From Lentimicrobiaceae bacterium (GTDB lineage Bacteria > Bacteroidota > Bacteroidia > Bacteroidales > Lentimicrobiaceae): a stretch of DNA of 64,000 nucleotides. The position numbers were made by a program, and so were the translations under genes. Positions 43,933 through 52,586 of this stretch are shown one piece after another. The stretch is from NCBI GenBank assembly GCA_020636745.1, contig JACJXH010000006.1, positions 124,001-188,000 of the forward strand, given 5' to 3'. The notes under the pieces are model-generated. The model searched no databases, was not told the origin of the DNA, and was given only the letters and a program-made list of their open reading frames with translations. Each line of letters begins with the position of its first letter. The first letter of the stretch is position 1.

Positions 43933-45999
43933 TCAAGCCGAAACGGCCTTATTTTTTCTGAATGTTCTGAGTAATATAACTTCTCCGGCAATGCACAGCA
44001 AAGCTGCAATGATGAGCCACTTCCAAAGTTCTTTCTTTTGCTGGCTATCCGAAATAATCTCATTCAGTGGTTTTCCACCGGGCGTTAATATTGTAAATTC
44101 TTTATGTTCTTCAGCAAGTTTTTCTATAGCGGAATTGTCTGCCAGACTTAAATCAGATTCATTCCGGTTGTAGTTAAAAGCGAGTTGTGTTGCAAGTTTC
44201 TGGCCACTTAATACTTGATAAATACCAGCCTCTTTAATCTGATCGTTCATAAAGATGACGCTTTGTCCTTCCATTCTTCTGAACTCAGGGATAAAAGCAT
44301 TGGATTCATTATTTGCCGAAATTTTAAAGATATTGTCTTCTGCTGGCCTGATGTTTCCCAGGTTGATTCCTTCTGATGTGCCGGTGTAATACATCATGGG
44401 TACGGGATGCCCGCTGTTGAAGGCAATATTAAGCATGGCAGGCACAAACAGGGCATGTCTTGGCCAGTTACCGGCATTATCTCTGGCAGGTACTGCGCAC
44501 AGGTAAACACGTCCTTCGCCGGTATTTGTTGTGATTAAAAATGGGTCTCCGTTGTTCAGCGTCATCAGCACTTCACTACTTCCTGTGCTTGATGCTGATA
44601 TTTTGAAGTGCCGGCTGATAAATGGTAAGTCAGTATTTTCTTCGCTCAGGCCCTGTTTCTCAAAAACATCCTTGAAAATACTATGTTTCATGTTGACTGA
44701 TGCAACCGCACTGCGAGCTGAATCAATTTTTATGAGTTGATCGGTCTTTAATGAAGCCAGAAGTTGGTTTAATGAGTTAAGATCTGCTCCTAAGGATGGG
44801 AATATGAATAGGTTACCTCCCTGATTGGTATATTTGATTAATTCCTGAATAGCCCCGGAGGATAATTGTTCAACGTCATTTAATATAATTAACGGGTAAT
44901 TGCTAAGCGTTGAATAGTCAGTTTGTTTAGCCTGAATTGTTGAAAAATCAATCACTGAATCAAGGGCAAAAACTGAATGTAAGTAGGCGTTGTCATCTTT
45001 GCTGTTGATAGCCAGAACCGGAATTTTGTCTGAAACCCTGAAGGTAAAATAATAATTATCATCATAAGTAACCGGATAATCGCTTATTTCAACCATTCCT
45101 TGAATGATTCCGGCCTGGGTATTATTAAAAGGTAATTCAATCAGGGTGTTTCCGCCAGCTTTTACTGATACAGAAGCAACTGCCCGCTGCTGCCCGTTAA
45201 TCATCAGTTTTAGAGGTATTTTTTCAAGATCTGATGTGGCTGTATTTTTTACACTTGCCATGAGCTTTACCGTTTGATTAAGCCTTATAAACGGGTTCTC
45301 AAACCAACAGGAATCAATGTATAAATTGTTGGTATTTGCTGATTGGATTGGTACGGCATAAAATGCAATGCCCTCAGTAGTCTCAGGCCAATGAGCCATT
45401 ATTGTACTCTGTTGAAAATCAGAAATAATATAGGCTGACTTCGATGGTGTGCGATGAGCATTGAGCAAATCGGCTTGTCTCGGTGCAATTTCTGCAAGCG
45501 ATCTCACTGATGGAGAAGGCTTCACATCCTTGAGCATTTCTATAAATTCGTCTTTTGTAACAAGCCGCTGATGTTTGCCTTCAAAATCATTGGTAAGCAA
45601 TTGAAATAAATCGTCAGGTTTATAAGCAGCCGCAATTTCACTGGCCGCCATCTTTGCTTCATCAATCAGGCGGCCTTTTGTGCCTGAGGCTTCCATACTG
45701 AATGAGTTGTCAATAAATATACTGACAACACTGATTTGGCCGGGTGCAGTTTTTGTTGCAGAAGGTAAATATGGTTGAGCAAAAGCCAGCACCAAAAAAA
45801 CTATGGTTAAAATCCTGAGCAAAAGGACCAACAGATGCAGCAACCGGGATTGTTTTTGCGTTTTTTGCTGTAGCTCTCGCAGAAATCTGACATTGCTGAA
45901 ATATACTTTCCGGTATTTCCTGAAATTGAAAAGATGGATAGCAATGGGTATCAATACCGCAAATAGTCCAAAAAGTAAATAGGGATTAATAAATAGCAT
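43933..45999 (-). CDS. BatA/VWA-type membrane protein
   Basis: A 688-residue protein with the BatA N-terminal layout: TM helix at about 5-23 with FAVLIPIAIHLF, the FNFRKYRKVYFSNVRFL segment and a second TM helix (57-75), then a VWA-like domain with DNSFS (97-101) and SDFQQS, a long beta-rich middle and a third TM helix near the C-terminus (about 656-675). The middle part contains a DUF4159/glutamine-amidotransferase-like fold (LNDVEQLSSGAIQELIKYTNQGGNLFIFP split). The family is linked to aerotolerance in Bacteroides and often works with MoxR ATPases, which are not in this window. It precedes parC by 15 bp. Confidence 0.88.
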   Translation of the reverse strand: MLFINPYLLFGLFAVLIPIAIHLFNFRKYRKVYFSNVRFLRELQQKTQKQSRLLHLLVLLLRILTIVFLVLAFAQPYLPSATKTAPGQISVVSIFIDNSFSMEASGTKGRLIDEAKMAASEIAAAYKPDDLFQLLTNDFEGKHQRLVTKDEFIEMLKDVKPSPSVRSLAEIAPRQADLLNAHRTPSKSAYIISDFQQSTIMAHWPETTEGIAFYAVPIQSANTNNLYIDSCWFENPFIRLNQTVKLMASVKNTATSDLEKIPLKLMINGQQRAVASVSVKAGGNTLIELPFNNTQAGIIQGMVEISDYPVTYDDNYYFTFRVSDKIPVLAINSKDDNAYLHSVFALDSVIDFSTIQAKQTDYSTLSNYPLIILNDVEQLSSGAIQELIKYTNQGGNLFIFPSLGADLNSLNQLLASLKTDQLIKIDSARSAVASVNMKHSIFKDVFEKQGLSEENTDLPFISRHFKISASSTGSSEVLMTLNNGDPFLITTNTGEGRVYLCAVPARDNAGNWPRHALFVPAMLNIAFNSGHPVPMMYYTGTSEGINLGNIRPAEDNIFKISANNESNAFIPEFRRMEGQSVIFMNDQIKEAGIYQVLSGQKLATQLAFNYNRNESDLSLADNSAIEKLAEEHKEFTILTPGGKPLNEIISDSQQKKELWKWLIIAALLCIAGEVILLRTFRKNKAVSA

Positions 46000-46083
46000 A
46001 TCAGATTAACAAAGGCAAAATTCATTGGTATGCAAAATTAAACAAATCCGCGTTGAATTGAAGCTGTCTGAAAGATAAGATCA

Positions 46084-46112
46084 TAAAAAAAGCCTGCATT
46101 TATCAGCAGGCT
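46084..46112 (-). terminator. Terminator of the first rubrerythrin-like gene
   Basis: AGCCTGC (46091-46097) pairs with GCAGGCT (46106-46112); on the minus strand seven T follow. Its arm resembles that of the next terminator (46689-46713), as expected if gene and terminator were duplicated together. Confidence 0.82.
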
Positions 46113-46134
46113 ATAAAGTTATTTTGAGCCATGT

Positions 46135-46590
46135 TTAGTGACACAATAAAAGAGAGTCGTTGTATTCAATTTCAACGCCTAATTTGTGTTTTGACTCTTC
46201 CTCGGCCAGTGTTTTTAAAATTTTGCTGGTTTCCTGGTCATGGGCTCTGGATGCTAAATCGCAGAATAGCTGTGATGATGCCCTGAGCTTTCTCATGGCA
46301 AGTACAAGTTCTTCAGAATAAGAGCGTTTTTTGGATGTGTCTATCTGAATAGTGTAATCACTGAGTTTGAAATCTTGCAATTTTTCACTGATATTTTCAA
46401 CCGGGCCATTTTCTCTTACACGTGTTAGTTTGCTTATATGAGCAAATTCATCACGCGCATATAGCTCAAAGGTCTGTCTGATTTTAGAATTTCGGGCTAT
46501 ATTGGAAAGATGAAGATAAAAATCTGCGGTTTCCTTTTCCGACTTTATCGCATAAAGCAGAATTTCATCGATTGAGCTTGCGTTTTTCAT
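46135..46590 (-). CDS. Rubrerythrin/ferritin-like protein with altered metal site
   Basis: A 151-residue four-helix protein, paralogue of the next gene (same length, aligned end to end). Helix 1 has the ligand Glu in KSEKETADFY, helix 2 ExxH in RDEFAH, and helix 4 ExxH in EEESKHK. In helix 3, however, the position that is Glu in the paralogue (MKKEKAAF) is Leu here (MRKLRASS), so one carboxylate of the diiron site is missing and iron binding is likely changed. Two cysteines (SQLFC, LLLC) are extra. It has its own terminator and 143 bp upstream. A role in peroxide handling or metal storage is inferred from the family. Confidence 0.82.
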   Translation of the reverse strand: MKNASSIDEILLYAIKSEKETADFYLHLSNIARNSKIRQTFELYARDEFAHISKLTRVRENGPVENISEKLQDFKLSDYTIQIDTSKKRSYSEELVLAMRKLRASSQLFCDLASRAHDQETSKILKTLAEEESKHKLGVEIEYNDSLLLCH

Positions 46591-46684
46591 AGGGCTGTTG
46601 GTGCTTAGAGGTTAATACAGCATTTATATTTCCCGGTAGTTTTCTTATTAATCCCTGATTATGAAAAAAGTAATAGGTTAAAAT

Positions 46685-46713
46685 AAAAATAGCCTGTTGA
46701 ATAAACAGGCTAT
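46685..46713 (-). terminator. Terminator of the second rubrerythrin-like gene
   Basis: ATAGCCTGTT (46689-46698) pairs with AACAGGCTAT (46704-46713) around GAATA; on the minus strand a T-rich run (ATTTTTATTTT) follows. Confidence 0.85.
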
Positions 46714-46733
46714 CAAGGTGATATGGTGTGAAT

Positions 46734-47189
46734 TTAATTCTCTTTTAATACCGATTGGTCGTATTCAAGCTCAAAACGCAACTTGTGTTTGGCTTCTTCC
46801 TGGGCAAGCGAGTTGAAAATAGCGCTTATTTCTTCGGTAGGTGCCTTAGCCGCAAGATCAAGGTACATCCGGAAAGCTGCTTTCTCTTTTTTCATGGCCA
46901 GAACCAATGCTTCATGATAAGTCATTTCGGGGCCTGGCATTACGTCAATGATATAATCACTGATTTTTAAATCCTGTATTGTTTCTGTTGAAATCTTAAA
47001 AAGACCTTGCTCGCGAACAGTTATCAGCCTGGCTTTGTGTTCCATCTCTTCCTGCGCATATTGCTTGAAAATCTGTTTCATCTCAGTATTGCGCGATTGT
47101 GCTGATAATCGGCTGTAGAAATCAACAGCTTCCTGTTCAGCATTAATGGCAAAAAGAAGAATTTCATCAATAGATTTAAATGGCTCCAT
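46734..47189 (-). CDS. Rubrerythrin/ferritin-like diiron protein
   Basis: A 151-residue protein counted from the ATG at 47189; the upstream ATG at 47237 lies before the promoter. Four helices with a complete set of diiron ligands: Glu in NAEQEAVDFY, ExxH in QEEMEH, Glu in MKKEKAAFRMY and ExxH in EEAKHK. It lacks the rubredoxin domain of full rubrerythrins, as in the short erythrin-type proteins. It would reduce peroxide or store iron in an anaerobe. It is transcribed alone: promoter with an adjacent palindrome upstream, terminator downstream. The paralogue 143 bp away on the same strand arose by tandem duplication. Confidence 0.87.
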   Translation of the reverse strand: MEPFKSIDEILLFAINAEQEAVDFYSRLSAQSRNTEMKQIFKQYAQEEMEHKARLITVREQGLFKISTETIQDLKISDYIIDVMPGPEMTYHEALVLAMKKEKAAFRMYLDLAAKAPTEEISAIFNSLAQEEAKHKLRFELEYDQSVLKEN

Positions 47190-47217
47190 ATTATGTAGAT
47201 TTGGGTAAAGTCTTATG

Positions 47218-47236
47218 CAAAAATAGTGATATATCA
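47218..47236 (-). promoter_or_regulatory. -7 promoter element with abutting palindrome
   Basis: On the minus strand TATTTTTG (47218-47225) matches TAnnTTTG exactly, about 28 bp before the ATG. One base upstream of it lies the perfect palindrome TGATATATCA (47227-47236), placed between -33 and -7 where a repressor would block polymerase. Compared with the sites at 98-111 and 3467-3480 it has the same half-sites but a spacer shorter by 2 bp. Confidence 0.55.
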
Positions 47237-47410
47237 TTCATTCGTTGAGGTTTTTATTGTCAATTGAGATTTTCAGTGTAATACTTATCCGGACTTTTTA
47301 AGGATTATGCCGTTTTAAAAGTTTATCTGAAGGCTGAAAATGAAATGCAGGAGAGATGAGAATGAAAAGCCTGCTGCAACAATAAAGCAAAGAGGAGGAA
47401 CGGAACAAAT

Positions 47411-47435
47411 AAAAAAGCCCCGGAAAACCGGGGCT
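47411..47435 (-). terminator. gdhA terminator
   Basis: AGCCCCGG (47416-47423), loop AAAA, CCGGGGCT (47428-47435); on the minus strand six T follow. Confidence 0.92.
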
Positions 47436-47474
47436 CTGGGTTATCCAACATAGTATATGCTGGAAAATTAGCTC

Positions 47475-48812
47475 TTAGATGACTCCCTGATCGAGCATAG
47501 CGTTAGCCACTTTAAGGAAACCTGCAATGTTAGCACCCTTAACGTAGTTGATATATCCGTCAGCCTGAGTTCCGTATTTAACACACTGCCCATGAATGTT
47601 TTTCATGATCTGGTGCAGACGCATATCTACCTCTTCGGAAGCCCAGTTAAGTTTCATTGAGTTTTGTGACATTTCAAGACCTGAAGTAGCAACACCACCA
47701 GCATTAACAGCCTTACCCGGAGCAAACATAACTTTATGTTCCTGGAAAGCTTCAATAGCTTCGGGAGTTGAAGGCATATTAGCACCTTCAGCTACACAGT
47801 AAACGCCGTTTTTAATAAGAGTGAGGGCGTCTTCCTTGCCAAGTTCGTTCTGGGTTGCGCAGGGTAATGCAACATCGCATTTAACTTCCCATGGGCGTTT
47901 TCCCTGATGGAACTGGGCATTCGGGAATTCGTAAGAATATGGTTTAACGATATCCTGGTTTGAAGCTCTGAGTTCAAGCAGGTAGTTAATTTTCTCACCT
48001 GAAATACCATCTGGATCGTAAATGTATCCGTCAGGTCCTGAAATCGTTACAACTTTTCCACCAAGTTCATTCACTTTGGTTACTGCACCCCATGCAACAT
48101 TACCAAAACCACTAACTGCAACAGTTTTACCTACGAAGTCCTGACCTTTGGTTTTGAGCATTTCCTGAGCAAAATAAACAGCGCCAAATCCTGTAGCTTC
48201 AGGTCTGATAAGGCTACCGCCCCAGCTGATTCCTTTACCGGTTAGAACGCCGGTATGCTCACGTGCAAGTTTTTTGTACATTCCGTACAGGAAGCCAATT
48301 TCGCGTCCACCAACACCTATGTCACCAGCAGGTACATCGGTTTCCGGGCCAATTATTTTCCATAATTCCAGCATGAATGACTGGCAAAAACGCATAATTT
48401 CGGCATTGGATTTTCCTTTAGGGTCAAAATCGCTGCCACCTTTACCACCACCCATAGGCAGTGTGGTAAGGCTGTTCTTGAAAATTTGCTCAAAACCGAG
48501 GAATTTCAGGATACTGAGATTCACACTCGGGTGGAAACGAAGTCCGCCTTTGTAAGGGCCTATTGCGTTGTTGAACTGAACCCTGTAGCCAAGGTTTACA
48601 TGTACTTTACCATTGTCATCAACCCAGGGCACTTTGAAACTTAAAATACGGTCGGGCTCAACTATGCGCTCGATTATACTGGCTGTTTCAAATTGAGGGT
48701 TCTCATTGTAGATATCTTCAATGGACTCCAGAACTTCGCGTACCGCTTGCAAGTACTCAACTTCACCCGGATGTTTTTTTTCCAGGTCGGTCATGATTTT
48801 TTCCAGATTCAT
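47475..48812 (-). CDS. gdhA: NADP-type glutamate dehydrogenase
   Basis: A 445-residue hexameric-type GDH that interconverts glutamate and 2-oxoglutarate plus ammonia. Substrate and catalytic residues lie in NAIGPYKGGLRFHP (Lys88), FEQIFKNSLT (Lys112) and MGGGKGGSDFDPKG (Lys124); the DVPAGDIGVGGREIGF loop and the Rossmann motif SGFGNVAWG follow. Length and motifs fit the class I bacterial NADP enzyme, here a route of ammonium assimilation. It has a strong consensus promoter and a terminator, so it is a single-gene unit. The 3' region ends SGLEMSQNSMKLNW as in close family members. Confidence 0.97.
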   Translation of the reverse strand: MNLEKIMTDLEKKHPGEVEYLQAVREVLESIEDIYNENPQFETASIIERIVEPDRILSFKVPWVDDNGKVHVNLGYRVQFNNAIGPYKGGLRFHPSVNLSILKFLGFEQIFKNSLTTLPMGGGKGGSDFDPKGKSNAEIMRFCQSFMLELWKIIGPETDVPAGDIGVGGREIGFLYGMYKKLAREHTGVLTGKGISWGGSLIRPEATGFGAVYFAQEMLKTKGQDFVGKTVAVSGFGNVAWGAVTKVNELGGKVVTISGPDGYIYDPDGISGEKINYLLELRASNQDIVKPYSYEFPNAQFHQGKRPWEVKCDVALPCATQNELGKEDALTLIKNGVYCVAEGANMPSTPEAIEAFQEHKVMFAPGKAVNAGGVATSGLEMSQNSMKLNWASEEVDMRLHQIMKNIHGQCVKYGTQADGYINYVKGANIAGFLKVANAMLDQGVI

Positions 48813-48876
48813 CTTGTGGATGTTTAGGATGATTAATTTATGTGAATTTTGTAACAGTGTTAACTAAATAACAGCG

Positions 48877-48909
48877 CAAATTTATGGGATAAAAAACGAG
48901 ATTTCCAAA
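48877..48909 (-). promoter_or_regulatory. gdhA promoter
   Basis: On the minus strand TTTG (48906-48909), 21 bp, TAAATTTG (48877-48884): a full match to the Bacteroidota consensus. The leader is about 60 nt. Confidence 0.82.
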
Positions 48910-49056
48910 TTTCCCAAAACTTATTTTATTGTTTATTTTTTTTGTTTTACACTAAGTTAATTTTTTCGTTTTCAGATACTTTAGACTAATTCTAAACTTG
49001 TGCCTGAGTAAGCTGATTACAAGCACCGAAGAATTCTGCCGCAGATGTTTTTTTGT

Positions 49057-49707
49057 TTATTCAAAACTTTTGGTTTCAATCAGAATATCGTCTTTATAAA
49101 TGGATTCCTTAATAAGTTTTCCATTATTGTTATACTCGCGCCCAACACCATTCCTTTTATTTGATGCATAAGGGACTTCAATCCACAGTTTGCCATTCTG
49201 GTGAAACGCCCGTTGCGTTCCATTTCCCTGGTGATAATTGCCGTCGCCTATTCTGAATCCAAATTCATTGTAATAAGTCCATTTTCCGTCATAAAGCCCC
49301 TTTTTATAGCCACCTTCTATTTTAACCACTCCGTTTTCGTGATACATTAAATAGGTGCCGTCAAGCGTATCGTTGCTGTATGTGCGTTCTTCAATTTTAA
49401 GGCCGGAGGTGTTCCAATTGACAGATAGTCCGTTACGAAGACCGTTTTTATACATTTCTTCTGCTTCTTTTGAGCCATTGAAATACCAACGTGTGGTTTT
49501 TCCTTCCAGCTTATTATTCAGGTAGGAAGCTTCCAGCTGCTTTTTACCGTTGTCGTAATACCAGGTGCTTACTCCTTGCTGTTTTTTGCCTTTGTACTGC
49601 TGAACCGACTTCAGCCGTCCGTCAGGGTAGTATTCTTTTTTTTCTCTTTTGCAGGAGGTAGTTAGAAACAAGCAGGCCAGGAATGCAAGTAATATTTTTA
49701 TTTTCAT
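49057..49707 (-). CDS. MORN-like (YwqK-type) repeat lipoprotein
   Basis: A 216-residue lipoprotein with lipobox TTSC (Cys19). The rest is about eight copies of a 22-24-residue MORN_2-like repeat of the pattern YYxNGKxxxExxYxNxxLxGxxxxY (for example WYYDNGKKQLEASYLNNKLEG). Such proteins fold as an extended beta-hairpin stack and are often annotated as YwqK-family antitoxin; no toxin gene is next to it and the envelope signal argues against that role. It starts 7 bp after the GT39-like gene, so it is in one operon with it and probably rlmB. Function unknown. Confidence 0.82.
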   Translation of the reverse strand: MKIKILLAFLACLFLTTSCKREKKEYYPDGRLKSVQQYKGKKQQGVSTWYYDNGKKQLEASYLNNKLEGKTTRWYFNGSKEAEEMYKNGLRNGLSVNWNTSGLKIEERTYSNDTLDGTYLMYHENGVVKIEGGYKKGLYDGKWTYYNEFGFRIGDGNYHQGNGTQRAFHQNGKLWIEVPYASNKRNGVGREYNNNGKLIKESIYKDDILIETKSFE

Positions 49708-49714
49708 TTTATTT

Positions 49715-51607
49715 TTAGTTTTTACCGACGGGTGCTTCAGCAGTTATTGATAAATTTCGGATGGTGAGCTTTTCGCGATTTTTATTCCACACATAAACTT
49801 TCATTCTGTTGTGGAGTAATGCTGATGATGGTAACCAGATTGTCTGTCTGACTTGACCCCAGCTCCCGGGCAGGCAGAAAAGGTTGAACCGGGCACCCAG
49901 ATAATGTACTGTTTCACCAGCGTCATTGTGAAATGATACAACCAGCACAGATTCATTCTGTGGATTTGATGCGAATACTTCTGCTGATGCAACGAGTTGA
50001 ATGCCGGTTGGTATGGGTAAATCGGCTGGTATTCCTTCATAACCCGGGCTATATTCAAGGCTGTCTAATATAAGGTAATTGTCTGGCAGATCTTTGTTTT
50101 GTTGTTTTGTTACCCTGAAGAGGGTGTCAGCTTTCGGGCCATGGCACAAATCATGCTTACGCTGATATAAAGTAGCTTCTGATAATCCTCCGAAATTGGT
50201 ATCGGAAAGAATGCATGGGAAGCGGGCTTGAATCATGTCCTTAATCTCTAACGGAACTGGTTTGGTCCAGGCATACATGAAATATTCTGTCCGGCACTGA
50301 TTAAGAATAGTTGAAAGGCTGTCGAGATATGTACCGCCTCTGTTGTCATATTGCTCGAATGTTGTTTTGCCTTGAGGCGTTTGTAAGAGATAATAATCGA
50401 TATACCATGGGTTATTTACGCTGATAGCCCTGGTTATTTTATCCTGCCCGAATTGCTGATTCCATCCGGCTATAGTTTGTGCTATGCCCCTGAACTCGCC
50501 AAAATGCTGGCTGGTGTAATAATTATTTCCTGCAATGGTTTGTGAAGTGCCGCTGATTAATACAACAAGCACCAACTGATTTAAGCGCCTGGCCGATATT
50601 TTCTCTGTAAAGGAGAACAGCAGCGCCAGAAAAAATGGAAAGGAAAATATTAGGACACTGTGTTGCAATACCGGATTCACATAGCGTGAATAAAAAAATC
50701 CGACCAGGAAAGGTAGGATAAAAAACAACAACGCAAACAGGTGGAATTTAGTTGGTTTGATAAATTGACCGGAAAAGAGAAATAATACTGCCATGGATAC
50801 TGCTACGATCAATAACATGATAATGGAATCGTTAAACACATAAAAAATATGTTTAAACAGCCAGGCCGTTTCAGGTTTGTCGAGCCACTGACCAACACCG
50901 CCGATGCTTAAATGGTTGAGCGTTATGTAAATATGAGGAGAGAACAGGGCGGCAGCCAGTAAGCCGGCCAGCAGATAATGTATTATTCTGTCTTTTTTTA
51001 AATAGAACAGTCCCGTTATTCCAATTATTAAAGCCAGTAAAAAGCTGAAATAATGATTATACATGCAGGCTGCAGCGGCAAGTGCATATGCCAACGCATC
51101 ACGTTTCAAAGGTTTTTCGTCAAACAACAATTTTGTCCAGTACCAGGTCATGATCAGGCTGAAAAGTAATCCTGAGCCATAAGGGCGGGCAATCTGGCTG
51201 TATAGCAGAGGAAATTGAAGAAATGCAATAAAAGCGCCGGTTAATAAGCCCGCCGCCGGGTTGAACCACCTTGTAAACAGCCTGATGGCCATGAAAGTGG
51301 CTAATACTCCACCCAGTGCAAAGGGTAAGCGGACAGCCGTTTCACTCATGCCGAAAAGTTTTACCCAGTAGTAAAGAAATACCTGAATTCCTCCGGGGTG
51401 GCCATCAACATAAAAACCTTTAGACACCAATTCGCTGAATGAACTGTAGCGGACTCTTAGTAAGGCACTTAACTCATCGTTTGAGTAAGAAAAATTAAGT
51501 CCGGTTAAACGCAAAGCAGCCGCAACTATCAGTATGGCAATTACAGATAACCAATAATTGTTCAGTTTGCTTTTTAACAATGAAGTCAGGTGTTCCGGAA
51601 GTTTCAT
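49715..51607 (-). CDS. GT39/ArnT-like membrane glycosyltransferase
   Basis: A 630-residue protein with about 11-12 TM helices in the first 370 residues and a soluble C-terminal domain. The first periplasmic loop holds the acidic motif FSYSNDELSALLR, the equivalent of the catalytic Asp-Glu of PMT/ArnT-type (GT39/GT83) enzymes, and a DGHPGG sequence. These use polyprenyl-phosphate sugars to glycosylate lipids or proteins on the outer face of the inner membrane. The C-terminal domain (about 500-630) is beta-rich with a carbohydrate-binding look (YLILDSLEYSPGYEG). Sugar and acceptor are unknown. It lies 27 bp after rlmB. Confidence 0.82.
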   Translation of the reverse strand: MKLPEHLTSLLKSKLNNYWLSVIAILIVAAALRLTGLNFSYSNDELSALLRVRYSSFSELVSKGFYVDGHPGGIQVFLYYWVKLFGMSETAVRLPFALGGVLATFMAIRLFTRWFNPAAGLLTGAFIAFLQFPLLYSQIARPYGSGLLFSLIMTWYWTKLLFDEKPLKRDALAYALAAAACMYNHYFSFLLALIIGITGLFYLKKDRIIHYLLAGLLAAALFSPHIYITLNHLSIGGVGQWLDKPETAWLFKHIFYVFNDSIIMLLIVAVSMAVLFLFSGQFIKPTKFHLFALLFFILPFLVGFFYSRYVNPVLQHSVLIFSFPFFLALLFSFTEKISARRLNQLVLVVLISGTSQTIAGNNYYTSQHFGEFRGIAQTIAGWNQQFGQDKITRAISVNNPWYIDYYLLQTPQGKTTFEQYDNRGGTYLDSLSTILNQCRTEYFMYAWTKPVPLEIKDMIQARFPCILSDTNFGGLSEATLYQRKHDLCHGPKADTLFRVTKQQNKDLPDNYLILDSLEYSPGYEGIPADLPIPTGIQLVASAEVFASNPQNESVLVVSFHNDAGETVHYLGARFNLFCLPGSWGQVRQTIWLPSSALLHNRMKVYVWNKNREKLTIRNLSITAEAPVGKN

Positions 51608-51634
51608 ATTGAGAATGAGCGTATAAGGGATAAT

Positions 51635-52375
51635 TTAGGTATTGCTGTGTTGCTTTACAACCTCAAAAAGCAGGATTCCGGCTGCAACCGAAACGTTTAA
51701 TGAACCAATTGTCCCGCGCATCGGAATATTCAAAACTTCATCGCACCGGCGAAGATATTCGCCTGAAACACCATCTTCTTCTGAGCCCATGATGATGGCA
51801 AGCGGTCCGGTTAAGTCGGTATCATAATAATTTGATTTGCCTTTTTCAGAGGCGGCAACTATTTTCAAGCCGCTCTGCTTTAGGTAATCTATTGTATTTT
51901 TCAGGTTGGAGCTTCTGTGAACCGGAATGCTGTTGAGCGCTCCTGCTGAGGCTTTCATGGCATCGGCACTGATAGGAGCGCCGCCTTTTTCCGGAATAAT
52001 CAAACCATGTGCACCCGCGCATTCAGCTGTGCGGGCAATGGCTCCCATATTTCTGACATCGGTAATTCTGTCAAGAATAATAAAAAGAGGTGTTTCCCCT
52101 TTGTCGAAAACAGAAAGCAGTAAATTTTCAATGGGTTGAAAAATGACCGGAGAAACAAAGCAGACAACCCCCTGATGATTGCCGCGTACAAGCCGGTTAA
52201 GCTTTTCTATGGGTACATATTGATAAGGAATGTTGTTTTCGTTGATGAGTTTTCGGAGCTCAGGAACAAGTTCGCCTTTAAGCCCCTGTTGTAACATCAG
52301 TTTGTCAATTTCTTTACCGGCAGCAATGGCCTCTATGACCGGACGCATGCCATATAACATGTTGTTGTCTTTCAT
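51635..52375 (-). CDS. rlmB: RlmB-type 23S rRNA guanosine-2'-O-methyltransferase
   Basis: A 246-residue SPOUT methyltransferase of the TrmH/SpoU family. Substrate-binding domain 1-80 (MLYGMRPVIEAI, LNRLVRGNHQGVVCFV); catalytic SPOUT domain with DRITDVRNMGAIARTAE, IIMGSEEDGVSGEYLRRCDE and the knot IPMRGTIGSLNVSVAAGI. These are the three SPOUT motifs with the conserved Asn, Glu and Ser. The target is G2251 in E. coli; here inferred. It heads an operon with the GT39-like and MORN-like genes. Confidence 0.9.
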   Translation of the reverse strand: MKDNNMLYGMRPVIEAIAAGKEIDKLMLQQGLKGELVPELRKLINENNIPYQYVPIEKLNRLVRGNHQGVVCFVSPVIFQPIENLLLSVFDKGETPLFIILDRITDVRNMGAIARTAECAGAHGLIIPEKGGAPISADAMKASAGALNSIPVHRSSNLKNTIDYLKQSGLKIVAASEKGKSNYYDTDLTGPLAIIMGSEEDGVSGEYLRRCDEVLNIPMRGTIGSLNVSVAAGILLFEVVKQHSNT

Positions 52376-52404
52376 TATTGAGTCTTGATTCTGTTTTCAG
52401 ACTG

Positions 52405-52412
52405 CAAATATA
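52405..52412 (-). promoter_or_regulatory. -7 element of rlmB promoter
   Basis: On the minus strand TATATTTG matches TAnnTTTG exactly, 30 bp before the ATG. No good -33 element. Confidence 0.5.
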
Positions 52413-52450
52413 TACTTTTAAGAAGTGTGAGGCGCTTTAGGATTAATCGC

Positions 52451-52481
52451 TTGCATGAATGAGATTACTTCTCTACTTTTG
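52451..52481 (+). promoter_or_regulatory. Promoter of the AddA-type helicase gene
   Basis: TTGC (52451-52454), 19 bp, TACTTTTG (52474-52481); -7 exact, -33 partial. The predicted leader is about 100 nt. Confidence 0.5.
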
Positions 52482-52586
52482 TTAGAAAACCTGATAATCA
52501 TACTAAGCTTTTATTGATGCGGTAAATCAGTATTCTACCATTTATCCTGAGCTATTTCAACAAAAAATTCAGAAGGTTCTTTTATT

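Noticed and set aside
49057..49707. Toxin-antitoxin call for the YwqK-type protein
   Set aside because: It has a lipobox and no adjacent toxin; the repeat similarity alone does not support the role.
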